Source: Ligula intestinalis
Lineage: Eukaryota > Platyhelminthes > Cestoda > Diphyllobothriidea > Diphyllobothriidae
DNA length: 64,000 nucleotides
Assembly (NCBI GenBank): GCA_036362985.1
Contig: JAYGXS010000001.1
Coordinates: forward strand, 74,596,273-74,660,272
Direction: 5' to 3'
Shown: positions 1 to 12,119 of the stretch, piece by piece
Position numbering within the stretch: position 1 is the stretch's first letter
How the letters are laid out: each line of letters begins with the position of its first letter
Translations under genes and position numbers: made by a program
Notes under the pieces: generated by a model
Database searches by the model: none
Seen by the model: only the letters and a program-made list of their open reading frames with translations
What the model was told of the DNA's origin: nothing

Positions 1-110
1 AACGTCAGACCAATAAAATTCTTGTTCCAGCGATCTCATTTTCGTCTTCTCACTTACTTCCTGGAGATCACATTTTCAATTCTATCAGGCTTGATATTTT
101 TCAGACAGCC
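1..110 (+). repeat. 3' part of a dispersed PLE-type repeat
   Basis: The window opens inside a copy of the repeat whose core reads ...GAAACGTCAG.CAATAAA. The first bases are aacgtcagaccaataaaa, followed by a 'cttgttccagcgatc' segment and an 'acttcctgga' segment. The same order is seen at 2556-2665, 29005-29120 and 36550-36680. The 5' half lies outside the window. Confidence 0.6.
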
Positions 111-789
111 CTAGCCATATTCATCTTTCTCCGGTGATAATCACAGCCCATATTCCATCACCATCCACCCTGCACGCCCCCAAGGCGACCTGGATGAAAG
201 TGGAACGCATGTTCTTCGGTGTATCCTGATAAATGTAGTGGGGGCCGGGTCGTGCTTGGTACACGTAAACGAACTATCAGCGGAGCACAATTGACGAAGA
301 GGCTCGGACAGTCGGCTGCAACGAAAAGAGCCAGTGAGGCAGAAACTGAAGAGAATCTAGCATTACGAAAAATCAGAACATTCTTCACCAGAATCGATCA
401 CGAAACGCATACAGAGTCGTGGCTTGGAGGGCTACCAAATGAAAAAAAGATAATTTGATCATCATCCGAATGTTTTGAAGATGGTAGAAGCCTGGGAGTC
501 AGGCTGCAAAGGCTCTTCCTGAAGGTAGTTTCTGTGACAATTTGAAGCAGGTAGGACCACAGCCGCTTTGGTTCCTCGAATAGAGGCCAGATTGTGTGTG
601 GAACGCGTGGGTGGACTGTTTGGCTGTGACAACAGCTACACATGAGTATATAGTGGACTCTAGCAGCCACTTGGAACCCAAGATCAGCCGCTGACACATG
701 ACGCTCTTGGCCTGCAAGGCCCGTGCGTGCACGCCAGTCTTCGCTGATCTCAAGATCGCACCCTACCGCTAGTCTAGGCATCAGCCGCG
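111..789. other. Unassigned sequence
   Basis: No recognisable domain, repeat or splice-consistent exon series was found. The short open frames here have no features I recognise. Confidence 0.4.
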
Positions 790-1040
790 TGATTTGCTAC
801 TGTAACAAAGCAGGCGCGGCCATCTGGCTATTCCCGAAGCTGTCGTCACTCCGCATTCGACCCGAATAGGGGACGGATGCACTAGTCCACGATTCAAAAC
901 TCTTCCCATCTATCTTCCTATCCTTGTACAGAATAAACTATTCCTAACAATCCAGCTTTCCCACCGTCTTCTCTCCTCACCTAAAGTAACCATGGGCTTG
1001 GAAGTTCGTAGCTGTTGGGGTTAACCATCGTATCCTTAAC
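790..1040 (+). repeat. Solo-LTR-like repeat (CsRn1-like LTR family)
   Basis: The stretch from about 870 to 1035 (ctcttcccatctatcttcc ... ttgtacagaataaac ... ccatgg ... gttggggttaac) aligns by eye with the LTR at 30.5-30.76 kb. It also aligns with 31.68-31.9 kb, 34.5-34.66 kb and, inverted, 25.14-25.26 kb and 28.5-28.65 kb. The 5' boundary is uncertain and no internal region follows, so it is a solo LTR or fragment. Confidence 0.5.
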
Positions 1041-2165
1041 CCCCGTCGATAAGTACATGTTGGGCCATTTCAACTTGCTGTTGAGCAAATCTCTCCCTCT
1101 AGAAACTACTTGGCGCGCAAATCACCGTCCTATGCCCCCTCGGAGGGACACGCAATGAACTTTGTCGTTTGTGACAGTCGAACTATCAAAATCCATTGGG
1201 AAGAGACGAAAAGTCTAAAGGTCTCTTAGCAAGCTGTCCATGAAGATAAAATCGCGAGGAGTTTAAGCAGACTTGCGGAGAATCTGCCCACTCGCTCGCC
1301 ACTCCAACCTCCGTTTCCGGTATAAAGCCAAAATCAATAAGACCGGGGATGAGGGGGGTGTAGGTGGCTGGCGCGATAGTCACTCAACACGCGCACACTT
1401 GTCACAGCCATCTCGCTAGGTATGCTCTCGCCTTTGCGGGAGCGCCATAAAGGCCACATTAAGAGGGAGCCATTGCAACAGTCTTCCTTCTCCTCCAGTA
1501 CGCACACGCAAACACACACGTACAAAAGGAGCAGCAACGTAGGGGGCCCGAGTTCTCCCCTCAGTTGGCAAACCTTCCAAGCCACGGCTTTTAGCGCACC
1601 GTGGTAGATTCAAGCGCATTCAGATTTATTATAGTGAGGAGAGAACGCGCCGAAGGTCGCCCCCACCCTCTCCCCCACCGTTTAGTGACCACCTAGCTAC
1701 TCAGGCACCTGAGATGGGGCCTGAAACCCAGCGGGAGCGCGAACGCATGCACCGACAGCAATCAGAACTGAGCGAAAATGCAAGCGCCTACCAGGCCGCA
1801 GGGAACAGGTGGGCCGTGGTCTGACATTGCATATGCATACAGACATTCAATCTCAGAAGGGTGAGAGCAGCCCTGCACGAAGCCTGGGCCAACATCCTTC
1901 TGAGACGGGTAACCGATCAGTCATCGACTGAAAGGCACTACCCATGCTCCGTTGCCGGTTGGCGTCCGTGGGCGGGGCTGAAAGAAGAGAGAGACAAGCT
2001 GGTGAACTATGCAACGAGGATGCCATGCGTCACTGTATTCAGCAGCCCCCTACCCCAGAAGCCGTAACGCGGGCGAGCGAAGCAGCTGCGCAAATATCGA
2101 AAAAATAGCGCACAATTGGACCAATATCCTCGATAAGGGGTTGCCGTTAATTTTCATAGGCATAG
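1041..2165. other. Unassigned sequence
   Basis: No gene, domain or repeat recognised. There are several overlapping short open frames on both strands, and a GC-rich stretch around 1630-2000. Confidence 0.4.
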
Positions 2166-2168
2166 TGA

Positions 2169-2315
<147 letters not shown>

Positions 2316-2381
2316 GGTTCGAGAAGGAATCCGATATATCAGACGACTAAAGCGCTAGTTCAGAAGAAGAAAAAGAAGCGA

Positions 2382-2625
2382 CTACTGGAGCAATAGTTTA
2401 TTGTCCTGACGTTTCGGATTCCGGCGGGAATCCTTAATCATATGTACTCGTAGAAACGTCTGAAACATGCGCAGATAAGGGTGATGCATGCACATAAATA
2501 CCGTGCACTCTGTGCATGTATCATCCTCATCTGTGCGTGTCTCAGACTTTTCTAGGATTACCTATGATTAAGGATTTTCGACGGTATCCGAAACGTCAGG
2601 ACAATTTAACTCTTGTTCCACTGGT
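2382..2625. repeat. Palindromic pair of PLE-type terminal repeats
   Basis: The left arm (about 2382-2483) carries, inverted, the motif block cattaatc...stem-loop...GAAACGTCAGGACAATAAA. The right arm (about 2525-2625) carries the same block forward (cctatgattaaggattttc, gacggtatcc, gaaacgtcaggacaa). The arms match closely over about 100 bp around a spacer of roughly 40 bp. Each arm has a stem-loop (GGATTCC / GGAATCC type, with a short loop) directly followed by GAAACG, the layout of stem II plus GAAA in hammerhead ribozymes of PLE terminal repeats. An equivalent palindrome lies at 36431-36646. Confidence 0.7.
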
Positions 2626-3257
2626 CGCTTATTCTTCTGAACTGCTCCCTGGAACTCGTATATTCAATTCTATTGGTAAAGCGCTAGTTCCGGTGATGGT
2701 GTCTATTTTTTCTCCATGTGAGTAAGTCTTGCAGGCAAGAAAATCCAAAATAAAAATCTGTCTGTATGCCTACACCAGGCAGGTGTGTGAGTACGCCTGG
2801 CAATTCCCATTCACCCCTAGTTCGTGTTCAACATCACTTTACATAACTGACAAGCGCACAAGGAGCCGAAAGTTCAGAAGAATAAAATTTCCTTTCCAGA
2901 GATCGCGTCTTTTTCTTCTTCTTTGCACAAGGAATGTACACAGTATGGGGAAGGGCGCTACCGTCGCGAGCCCAGTGCCACTACCTCAACAAACTGCCTT
3001 CTGTTTAGACTTCTCAAATCCATCCATTGGCAGGGAGTTTAGTTCTACTCCACAGGCCATGCATGCGCGCCGGATAATCGGTGTTTCAGCACGCAGACGC
3101 CCTCCCAGCAAATGCGGACAGACAGATCTTATAGTTGACCTAGAGATAGCATTCGCTACAGAATGAGTCGGATTCTGCGATGCAGACCGTATCTCAGTAA
3201 CTCAAATATGGGATTTACAGCTGCTCATGGTAACTCGCCGGTGCGTGCGACAGCACC
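2626..3257. other. Unassigned sequence with a short repeat fragment
   Basis: 2872-2935 (aagttcagaagaataaaa, then tccagagatcgcg) resembles the tail of the PLE-type repeat. The remainder, including an open frame at 2729-3166, shows nothing I recognise. Confidence 0.35.
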
Positions 3258-3259
3258 TA

Positions 3260-4246
3260 CAGTAGATTCCCTATCTCATAAAATGTCACCTGAAATTCTG
3301 AAAGGGGTTTTCGATCCAAACATACCTATGGTTTTTAAGGTGACGAGCGTACACCCTCATCTCAATTTATTTAGGTCACGTCAGGGTGCCGGCTTTTTGA
3401 TGAGCTTCTTTCTGACCGCCAAGAAAAAGTATGCACTACAAAAAGTGGCTTCATAAGTAGCATGCCTTTTTGTCATTCATTTTGACTGCCTTCATAAATT
3501 CAAATATATTTTATGGAAATATACACAGAAAAGTTGTTTCTTATACTCGGTTCTTAGCAAATTACGCATTCTTTCAATTTTATACTTAAGGAAAGGGTAT
3601 CTTTCAGTTTTAAAAAAATTTCTAATCATGAGCTTTTTTACAATTGTCAGGTGTTTATTTATAGAACATCGTATCCGTCAATTTGTTAATGCTGCCTTTA
3701 CTGTATAAAGCATGCTTCAGATCCACTGCAAAATTTTATGAGAGCTATGTGAGATCTTCCTCAAAACTGTGGGCTAAAACGTACTTTTCCTCAAACAGGA
3801 TGTACACAGTGTGCAGTTTGTAAACCTTGCATTCCAGTGTAGCAGTCACTAGGTTTCAAAATTATTCGGCAATTTAGAAACTTTTTTAAAACCGAAAGAT
3901 ACCCTTTCTTTAAGTATAACATTTAAAGAGGGCATAATTTGCTAAGAACCGAGTACAAGAAAAAACTTTTCTGTGTATATTTCCATAAAATATATTTGAA
4001 TTTATAAAGGCAGTCAAAATGAATGACAAAAAGGCGTGCTACATATGAAGCCAATTTTTGTAGTGCATACTTTTTCATGGCGGTCAGAAAGAAGCTCTTT
4101 AAAAAGCCGGCATCCTGAAGTGTCCAAAATATATTGAGATTAGGCTGTAAGATCATCTCTATTACAACCATCCACAATTAATATGTTCCACTCAAAAAAT
4201 CATTTCAGAGTTCCGGGTGACGTTTCCTGAGATAGGGAATCTACTG
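3260..4246. mobile_element. Long-armed MITE, Tc1/mariner type (TA target site)
   Basis: The element begins CAGTAGATTCCCTATCTCA and ends with the complement (tgagatagggaatctactg). It is flanked by TA at 3258-3259 and 4247-4248, as expected for Tc1/mariner-type insertion. The two arms are imperfect inverted copies over about 390 bp (about 3260-3640 and 3870-4246). They include matched blocks such as the 'gaaagggtatctttc' segment near 3592 and its complement near 3893. The centre (about 3640-3860) is not palindromic and no transposase is encoded, so it is non-autonomous. Confidence 0.75.
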
Positions 4247-4248
4247 TA

Positions 4249-6512
4249 TAACCAAATTAGTCGAGTTCACTGTCGTCAGCAGACCGCTAAAGAAAGTCGA
4301 GCCAGTTGGTCAGAGCTGCGCTCAATGCCAGCCATCACCGCGTCCTCAGTTGACCAGGGCCGGACGCCAGTGAGGCAGCATACCCAATGGTTCTGCTTCT
4401 AGGGCGGCTGGGCACATGTCTGATCCATCCCAGTTTGTAAGTAAAGAGGGCTTCGCCCAATTGCCTAAAGCTATGGCCAGAGACGGACTCAGAGATCAGA
4501 ACGTGGGTAACGTCTCCCAACCGCTTCCAGGTGACGTCCATATTCTGAACTTAGACATGCTTGTCTTGCCAGAAGTTGCGCTTACGTAAGGCGTAGATTT
4601 TAGTGGGTTCTTCCAAGACTGTGGACTGACAACAACCCGGACTATATGAAAGAAGACGAAAGATGCGTAAACTGAAACCAATTGGTGGCACAACACAGGG
4701 GCCAGTTGCGCCGATAAAATCCTGGCCATCGTGCGCATACTAGAGCCGTATTTGGCACAATAGATTTCCCAGAACCTCCCTTTCGTCGGGATACTCAAGA
4801 GTACTCCCAAGAGGTTATCAACTGATCCCGACCTTTGACTTACATAGGATCACTGGTCTGGAAACGATTCTAGAGCACAATACAAATCAGCGGACTTAAT
4901 CGGTGCACCCAAAGAGTGGTTGATAATGTTGTCCTGTCTCACAGCCATCCAGTAAAGGTGAAACGCATAAAACTGGCGCTGGAATAATAACGCAATTAAA
5001 CAAGTAGCTCTCTAGCCAAACGCAGCTAAGGCCAGCAGCGAGTCACAAACAGGCAACGGTCTTGATCACGCATACACCTTAGGCAGGTGGGGTTTCCTAA
5101 AGCCGTGTACTGCAGTAAACGTCTCCGACGCTGTGGTCTGACTATATGTGCCTAGTGCCGCTTCTAGCTGTTCTGTTGGTTTTTCAGCCGCAGAAAAAGA
5201 AATAACGTCAATTCAGACTTCGCTCTATCGCTATTTACCTATTTCTTTTTAGTTGGTAACACGTCGTCATGGTATTCTACAACGGTCATGCATCTCTTAA
5301 CAAGAATGCAGAACCGCCAGATTTGGAGGCTACCAAGACTGATAGGTCACAGCTAAGGCACCTGAGAAAGATTGATTTTGATGCAAAATATGTCGCTTAA
5401 ACGTCGAATAATGCGAAATGAATGGGAAATATGGGGAAATTTGCATTTTTGGAAAGCTACCAAACCCAAATACCACTGAAACGCTTGTACGACATGCGTA
5501 TGAAGGAAAGCCCAATATGGACGAAGATCAACACCGTCGATTACAAGTCGAAACGGCAAACGAAACGGGGAAAATTTGCAAAGGAAAAAACGACGAGTTA
5601 TTAATATTATATTATGAAACTACCTCAAACACAAAGCAAGACTAAAGTTTAAAATGTTAGGAGTCCTTCGGGTCATTTTTCATTGGGGCGATGGCATAGC
5701 TTACCGATGGCAGCATGGAGCTGAACTAAAGTACAGAAATAAACCAAAATATGAATGAAAATTTCGTAATTACAAGCGAACATCTTAATAACAAAGTATA
5801 AATGGCATTTCGCGGACCTGATCGCTAGAAGGTTGTTTGTCCACGTCTGCCTTAGAACGCCCATCATCGGCGTTCACGTTGGGACACTCACCATCGGTAG
5901 AGTCAAATGCCCGATGGCTAACTGTCCTTGCACGCAAATCGTAGGTCTTACCAGTACGCGCGTAGGTACGGATGGCTGATGATGGCGGAGAAGTCAGAAG
6001 GGTTCATCTCCGTCTCCTCCGTATCTGTCGTTATTCCTTCTACAAGCCAAATGATTATCCTGGCACTGTGTAGGTGATTTAAAGGTGGCTAAGCCAGCAA
6101 CTAAGAGGTTGCTGTGGAAATCTATGGCAGGACTCGAAATTCCCGAATTTCGCACTCGCTTTGCAACAAGTATGTGACTGTCCATGCAAAACAGTAGTCA
6201 ACATGGAGCTTTTGAGGACTCCTAAGCTAAGAGTACACGTAGAAGCGAGCCTTATGAGCAGATTTGAGTCATGCAACACCAAGACAAACTCAGACGTGTG
6301 AAGACGCCCGGTAAGCTTAAAACTTTCGTACCCTTTTTATACACTGTGTTACTCTAATTCTTACATTTGGGAAGCAGTATAAAAGTAGTATACATCGCAG
6401 CCCAAAATAGTAGTGCGTAAAACTACATCCACGAAGACCTATGTACTTAGGAAGTATACCTAACTTAAAATGTTAAAAGCCAGGCAGAATTCAAAACTTA
6501 CAAAACGGGAAA
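4249..6512. other. Unassigned sequence downstream of MGST3-like copy A
   Basis: No gene recognised. About 5880-5910 (cactcaccatcggtagagtc) matches 36400-36425, beside the second palindromic repeat, suggesting another relic of that repeat. AT-rich short frames at 5330-5650 have no recognisable domain. Confidence 0.35.
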
Positions 6513-8231
6513 TTACCGGATGCTCGCAACAAGATGTTGCACGCCAGTGACTGCCACCATCATCATGAGGATGGAAAGTGCGGGGAGGTAGAATAAACCC
6601 CTAAGGCGATTCAGCGGATCTGTGGAGTGAGTAAACAGAAGTCAGAATAATTCTAAAATAATGTACGTGACAAAAATAAAATTTCAGAGATTTTCGCTAT
6701 TGCTATTCCCAGAGTGCACGACTGAAGAACGACGTCCAAGTAATCGGGTGTTTCAGTTAGACGTGAATTCAACGGCCAAGTACTCACACCGCATCGCATT
6801 TTGAACGTCGCCGCGGCAACTAACTACCCATGGTCCTCTTTCTCGATGACTCGGCCGCAGAGTCATATTACATCCATTGTGAGTCGACCGTTTTCAATAT
6901 TTCTGAGCGAACTTACCTCCAAGTGAATAGGATAAACAAAATAGCGTCTACGGAATCTATACTAGCTTAGGAAATGGTTTAGCCCCTATTGTCAAAACAC
7001 ATGTGCACAAGAATCCATCCCGTCAGTTCACGTACATGATTGTGAGTTTCCCTGTGTGCGCAGAAAACAAACGCAGGTTGATATCTGAACATCACTACTG
7101 GAAAATTATCCTGCGTGAGAAATACATCAGCTCACTCTCAAATGAGACGGTCTGTAATCGCTGAGAGAAGAGGATATCTCAGAGGGGAAAAAACTACTGA
7201 AGCGTGTTGGGAAAATTCTACTTCTCCCGCTTTATGAGTCCAATGTTGCTGAAATTCGCATGGTTCCGCACAGGAAAAGTTAACTCAATGTGACCACACA
7301 CAGTTAATCCAAACAGTCTATGTTTGAGCCAGTTTTTCTTCAAGTCTAGTACTACTCATTTTGACACGCACCTATACAGGCAGAAAAGAGTTAATGTAAA
7401 GCCTGGCTCGACGCAGTTCATTCAAACAGTGAGCGGATTTGCGACCTTCGGTATCAGGTTTCGTTCTCTCGCAAAAATGGCTTCAGTTCTGCAGAGCTGT
7501 TGAAGTTGGAATCAGGACTATCGTCGAAGCCCAATATGCTGAACTGGGGGTGAAGTCGGATAGAGCACACACAAATATACCAAACACACGTGAGCACTAC
7601 GACACAAAAACATCTACGAAGGTATCAAACTATGAAAAGCTCACTTAAGGACCATCTATTATATGCTGCCCTCACGGCCTAATGTAGGGCAGGGGACAAG
7701 AACTAACGATGAAGAACCGTACCGAAAGTTACTTCCAAAAAAAGGAACGAAATGGGACTGTTTGAAAGGAAACTTACTCCCACTCGTATACCCGCGGTCG
7801 TAAACCACTCTTCCTACTAGATAAATGGAACCACAAACCGCAGCGCCTACCTAAACTATAAGGTTATACAGGAAAAAACTCACGGGGCACCGAAGACCAC
7901 CAATAAACAAACCCATCAGGAAGTATGGCATGAATTCGAGACTAAAGTAAACCCTGAATATGAGTTAACAGTACTAGTTCTGATGCGCTCGCTGAAGGCA
8001 GTTGAATTCTTCGTTTGTTGAATGATACATTATTGGGGCCTAAAACGTTCTGAGTGGCTAATTTATGGGTACCTTTATATCCCACTTCTTGCGACCCTGC
8101 ATGACACGAGCAGCAAAGTACATGTTCAGAGCAAAACTGCCAAATCCAACCAGCAGAACTCCCCCATAATATCTGGGGAAACAGGCTGGAAGTTCATATA
8201 GGGGAGGCAAGAGCTTCGAGTAGTGAACCAT
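6513..8231 (-). CDS. Microsomal glutathione S-transferase 3-like (MAPEG), copy A
   Basis: Five exons on the minus strand: 8073-8231, 7975-8039, 7884-7941, 7778-7850 and 6513-6619. Together they give 462 nt, or 153 residues plus stop; human MGST3 is about the same length. All introns are GT-AG: three micro-introns of 33 nt each and one of 1,158 nt (6620-7777). The start ATG at 8231 has an in-frame TAG three codons upstream and matches copy B. MAPEG hallmarks: hydrophobic N-terminus with YYGGVLLVG (about 21-29), ARVMQGRKKWD (about 41-51), EEFNC (63-67), RAHQNYLE (70-77), a GRVVY..GYTSGNP segment (107-120) and hydrophobic C-terminus. Four membrane helices are expected. Known role of the family: glutathione conjugation, lipid hydroperoxide reduction or leukotriene C4 synthesis in ER or outer mitochondrial membrane. 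No stop or frameshift is seen. Family assignment is by motif recognition, not by search. Confidence 0.88.
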
Positions 8232-8970
8232 AGTAGACTAGCACTTCCAAACGACTTCGTTCCTAGCGCTTTTTGTGCAGCTCAGTAAAAGGTCAGTTAG
8301 TTGGTGAAAACGTATAATTTGCCAAGGACACATAAATTACCATATATTTTGCTATTGGATTATGTTATACCTCAAAACTGAAGTGATATGTAAGAAGAAA
8401 AAACAGTCCAGTACATGACATTTTATTTCACATCGTTCAGTTAGTTCAGTATATTGAAGTAATAGGCTATACATGATAGATAGATAGATAGAGAACTATA
8501 TTTTGATGATAATATCAAAATTTTCAGCAAAAAGTGGCTCCATTCACGGAGAGTAAAAATCAGATCAATTATGGGGTCCAAAAAGCTCAAGAGTAAACGG
8601 TCAAAGATAACAAAATGCTCAAAGTAAGAAGTCGACACGGTTACCACATCTGTTATGGAGACAGGTCTGCCTTCAGCTTTTCAATTTCCATTTCTTCACA
8701 CGTGAGGAATCGTGCTAAGAATGGGAGTACCGAGTACTGGTAGGCCGATGTACGGCAGGTCATATGACGGAAGCTTCGGCGCACGGTACGAGAAGATTTC
8801 GCAGCCATTAATTCAGAGTGGAGAGGGTGAGCGACCTCACATAGAATACGGTCCACAAAATTCTTGACCGATTTAAAATGTCGCTATATGATGAGGTCAG
8901 CTAAAAAAACATAGGACTAACCGGCAGCTGAAGAGAGCATGCGGAGAATACGTTTAATAATAAGCAAGTC
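8232..8970. other. Upstream region of MGST3-like copy A; no gene seen
   Basis: The first about 50 bp (tttttgtgcagctcagtaaaag near 8270-8290) resemble the sequence upstream of copy B near 40030-40060, so the duplication includes some 5' flank. No clear TATA box was seen. A short GATA microsatellite lies near 8476-8492. Confidence 0.4.
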
Positions 8971-9451
8971 TTTCTTGAGTAATAATAATATGTTTATGAT
9001 GCCAGTTTACAGGCAATTGTAAAGAGTTGGTAATGCACCTCTTGGGCGCCTTCCAACACCTCGAAGACCGGAAAAAACCTAAAACAAACTCCCTATGTTG
9101 CAGCCAGTATTGGTTTTGTTTCAGGTTTTTTGTTTTGTCAATACTGGGCGAGATAGGGAGTTTGTTTCAAGTGAAAAAAACCTGCCTTCAAAGGTATGAT
9201 GCAAACGGAATAAATGTACAGTTGTAAGCTGAGTTGACTCATCAGCAGGAGAACTGTTTCATATCGTTTAAAAACATTAGTTCCAGACGGAGAGGGTTGG
9301 CACAAGAACACAGTGTTCTCAGTCTTCCTTCAATGGTTGTCGGCAAAAGTTGCGCACTATCGGCTGAAGGGTTAGCAGACTGCGGGCTGCTGCTTCAGCC
9401 GCATTATCTTCAGCAGTGAAGCCTGGCGGGGTTTAAAGTCCACGAACGCCA

Positions 9452-10932
9452 TCAGAGTGAAAGAGAGAGTAGTGCTGGAAAAGTAACTGGAGAGCAATAA
9501 AGAATAAGAGGGAGGATGCAGGCATCTATAAAACGCCAGATGAGAGCTTGTGGGGTGCGATATGAACGCAAGCGGCGGACATAATACAAAAGTTTGCGGA
9601 TTTTTATAAATAGGTCTTCAATATGAAGAGTAAATGAGAGGTTGGAAGCAAGTGTTACACCAAGGTATCGGAAGGAGGATACCTTGTTAGGCAGAAAGTC
9701 AATGGTTTCAGGGCTGGTAGGGGGTCGCAGCCGAAAAATGCACTGGACTGACTTCCGCTCATTAAGTAAAAGGCCATTTTCTGACGACCATGCTGTGACA
9801 TGGTCCAGTCCATTCTTCAGTGTTTGGAGATGGGTCTGGCTTTTGAGAGGATGGCCAACAACCATATCGTCAGCGTATTTGGCAAACAAACATGCCTTTG
9901 GAGATCGTAGGTCATCAGTATGGAGGGAAAAAAGATGAGGGGATAATATAGACCCCTGCAAACTCCACAATTGTTGGGAAGGACCGTGGATTTTCGCTTC
10001 CCGGTCTGAACGAATTGGGTGCGGGAAGAAAAATAGTCCCTTAGCCATGAGACAATCCAGCCAGGAGAGCCACATGCAGAGGTTTTACTAAGAAGAAGAT
10101 GGCGCGGGATCGTGTTGAAGGCTGAGGAATAGTCAAGAAAAGCACACGCGTAAGCACGGCATCCCTTATCCAAGTCCCTAAGAGCAGAGTGGACTACTCA
10201 AGCAACTGCATCTAGTGTACTACGCCTCGCCTTATACGCAAACTGCAAGGGATCAAAAAAATTGGATGAAAACGGCTTAATGATGTCCAAAGCGACTCGT
10301 TCTGTAAGTTTGAGGAGTGCAGAAGAGCAGGCGATTGGGCGAAAGGATTTGGGACCCGTTGAAGTGGGTTTTTTCGGGATAGGAGTGATTTTGACCGAAA
10401 GCCAACCGTCAGGAATCTTGGACTCCATGAAAGATAAATTAATAAGATGTGCCAAGACAGGAGCTAATTGAAAAGAGCAAGATTTAAGGAGAAATGGGGA
10501 GACGCCATCTGGTCCGGCAGCTGTTGTACCTTTAACCTTGTTTAGGTGTTTCATCACTGTTGCCACAGACACTGGAGAAAAATAACTCGGTGGTAACGAA
10601 ATATCATTTGTCGGGAGATAGGACTCGGTGGGAGTATGGATGAAGTTTGAGTTTAAGCTGTCTAGGTCAGCGTCAACATGTGCCAGCGTGTTACGTTGAC
10701 CAGTCAGACGTTTAAGACTTTTCCATATTTCGGATGAAGAGAGAGGAGACGAAGGTGTAGAAGAAGTAAATAACTGACTAACAAAAAGGTCATTTAGTCT
10801 TGCGATCTCGCGTTTTATAAGGGCATTAACGTCCTTCAATCTTTCTCGTAAACCTAGTTTGTAGAACAGTTCCTTGTGCCTTCTCAAAGTTTTTAAGTCT
10901 GGTCTAACCATGACCGTGTCAAAGGACAACAA
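9452..10932 (-). pseudogene. Reverse transcriptase of CR1/Rex1-like element
   Basis: Pieced from three frames: 10198-10932, 9817-10173 and 9452-10075. Motifs in order: GTTAAGPDGVSPF..K (finger region), PIPKKPTSTGPKSFRPIA, DPLQFAYKARRSTLDAV, FLDYSSAFNTIPR (first catalytic Asp), a damaged GVxQGSILSPHLF block, YADDMVVGHP (catalytic YADD) and FRYLGVTL. At least two frameshifts separate the pieces, so it is not translatable as one protein. Confidence 0.85.
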
Positions 10933-12041
10933 ATGTTAAAAATTCCGTTGAGAAATGTTGTAAGATAACTCGAACACGACTCGACATTCCTGTTTTCGAG
11001 AAAGATGGGAATGCATTCAGATATACAAGTCTGAAGCAAGGGAATATTATGTGGGGACGTGTCACGAATGTGTAATTTCCTCTCGGGCGTTACTAATAGC
11101 CCTTTGTTGGTCTTAGAATAGATTTTTGGTTGACAGAGCAGTACGAAATGGTCTGATCCTGCCAATGGAGCTCTATTTTTTACAGCGAAAAGCTTTGGAT
11201 AGTTAGTCAGGATATGATCGAGTGGGGCGTCATCTCGTGTATTGAAATTAACTAAGTCACTAAATCCTAACAATATGAGGGGACGTAGATTTACTCGATT
11301 GAAGTCCCCGCATAAAATAATTACATGCTCCCAAGACAGTGCGGCAAGCTTTTCGGAAAGAAAATCGAAAAAGTGGGTAAGGGCATCTTGACAGGTGGAA
11401 GGGGGTATGTAAATACTAACATAAATGATGCCTTTGGAGTTGTGTAAAAATTTAGGCCTACAAACTACTGCAATAACGTCTATGTGGTCTTCGGAGTAAG
11501 AAAAAAGGGACTTACAGTTTGTGCACCATTGCTGGTTTACAAAGACTGCTACTCCGCCACCTCTGCTGATTGATCGGGATTTTCTGTCCGAACGAAAACA
11601 GCAATACGCTGGAGGTGTGATGAGCTGCGACTCTATATCCCTATTGAGCCAGGTCTCTTGAAGACAGATTACACCGCACTTACTGTGTTCCTGTTTCAAC
11701 ATAAGTGCATCCAATTCGAGACTTTTTTTGAAAATAGACCTGCAGTTAGTGGACATTAGACCCGGAAGAGACATTGAGGCTAATGGTTGACGCTTCATAG
11801 CTTGTTTCCAACCGCATCTGTGCTTACGCGATCGTATTGCATTCCATTGGATAACATTTGGTGCTGATGTACTGCAGGTTCTGCAAATTAATCCAAAAGT
11901 ACATGAATGTTCGTTATGAATTTCCGTCGACAGAATATTTGTCCTTCGAGCATTCAAAAAGGTACGAGTGTACAGCAGAGATGACCTCATGGCCAGAAAT
12001 GCAGAAAAACAAAGTAGAGAAGTAGACAGTCTGGTATACAC
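10893..12041 (-). pseudogene. AP-like endonuclease domain of CR1/Rex1-like element
   Basis: The frame contains NCRSIFKK, a catalytic-type QETWLNRDI block, RGGGVAVFV, a VSIYIPPST block, ILCGDFN (GDFN catalytic motif), LDHILTN and GSDHFVLL (SDH motif). This is the usual order of an APE-type retrotransposon endonuclease. It overlaps the RT frame near 10893-10932 in a different phase. Confidence 0.85.
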
Positions 12042-12119
12042 TAATAAATTCCCACGTGAATGGAGAGCAAAAAAAACCGGCAGCTCAAATTCGAAAGCCC
12101 GCCACCCTATTAAAAACGG

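Larger units (their letters stand above)
8972..12041 (-). mobile_element. CR1/Rex1-like non-LTR retrotransposon, decayed
   Basis: A minus-strand element with endonuclease (10893-12041), reverse transcriptase (about 9480-10932, frameshifted) and a 3' region down to an AT-rich tail (taataataatatg on the plus strand at 8972). The 3' UTR (8972-9476) recurs at 44034-44517 and starts again at 63954. Compared with the 44-kb copy, the coding C-terminus is missing here, because the RT frame runs out near 9480 directly into the shared 3' UTR. That points to an internal deletion. Confidence 0.8.

Noticed and set aside
398..781. 127-residue minus-strand frame
   Set aside because: No domain, signal peptide or splice partner, and it overlaps other equally plausible frames.
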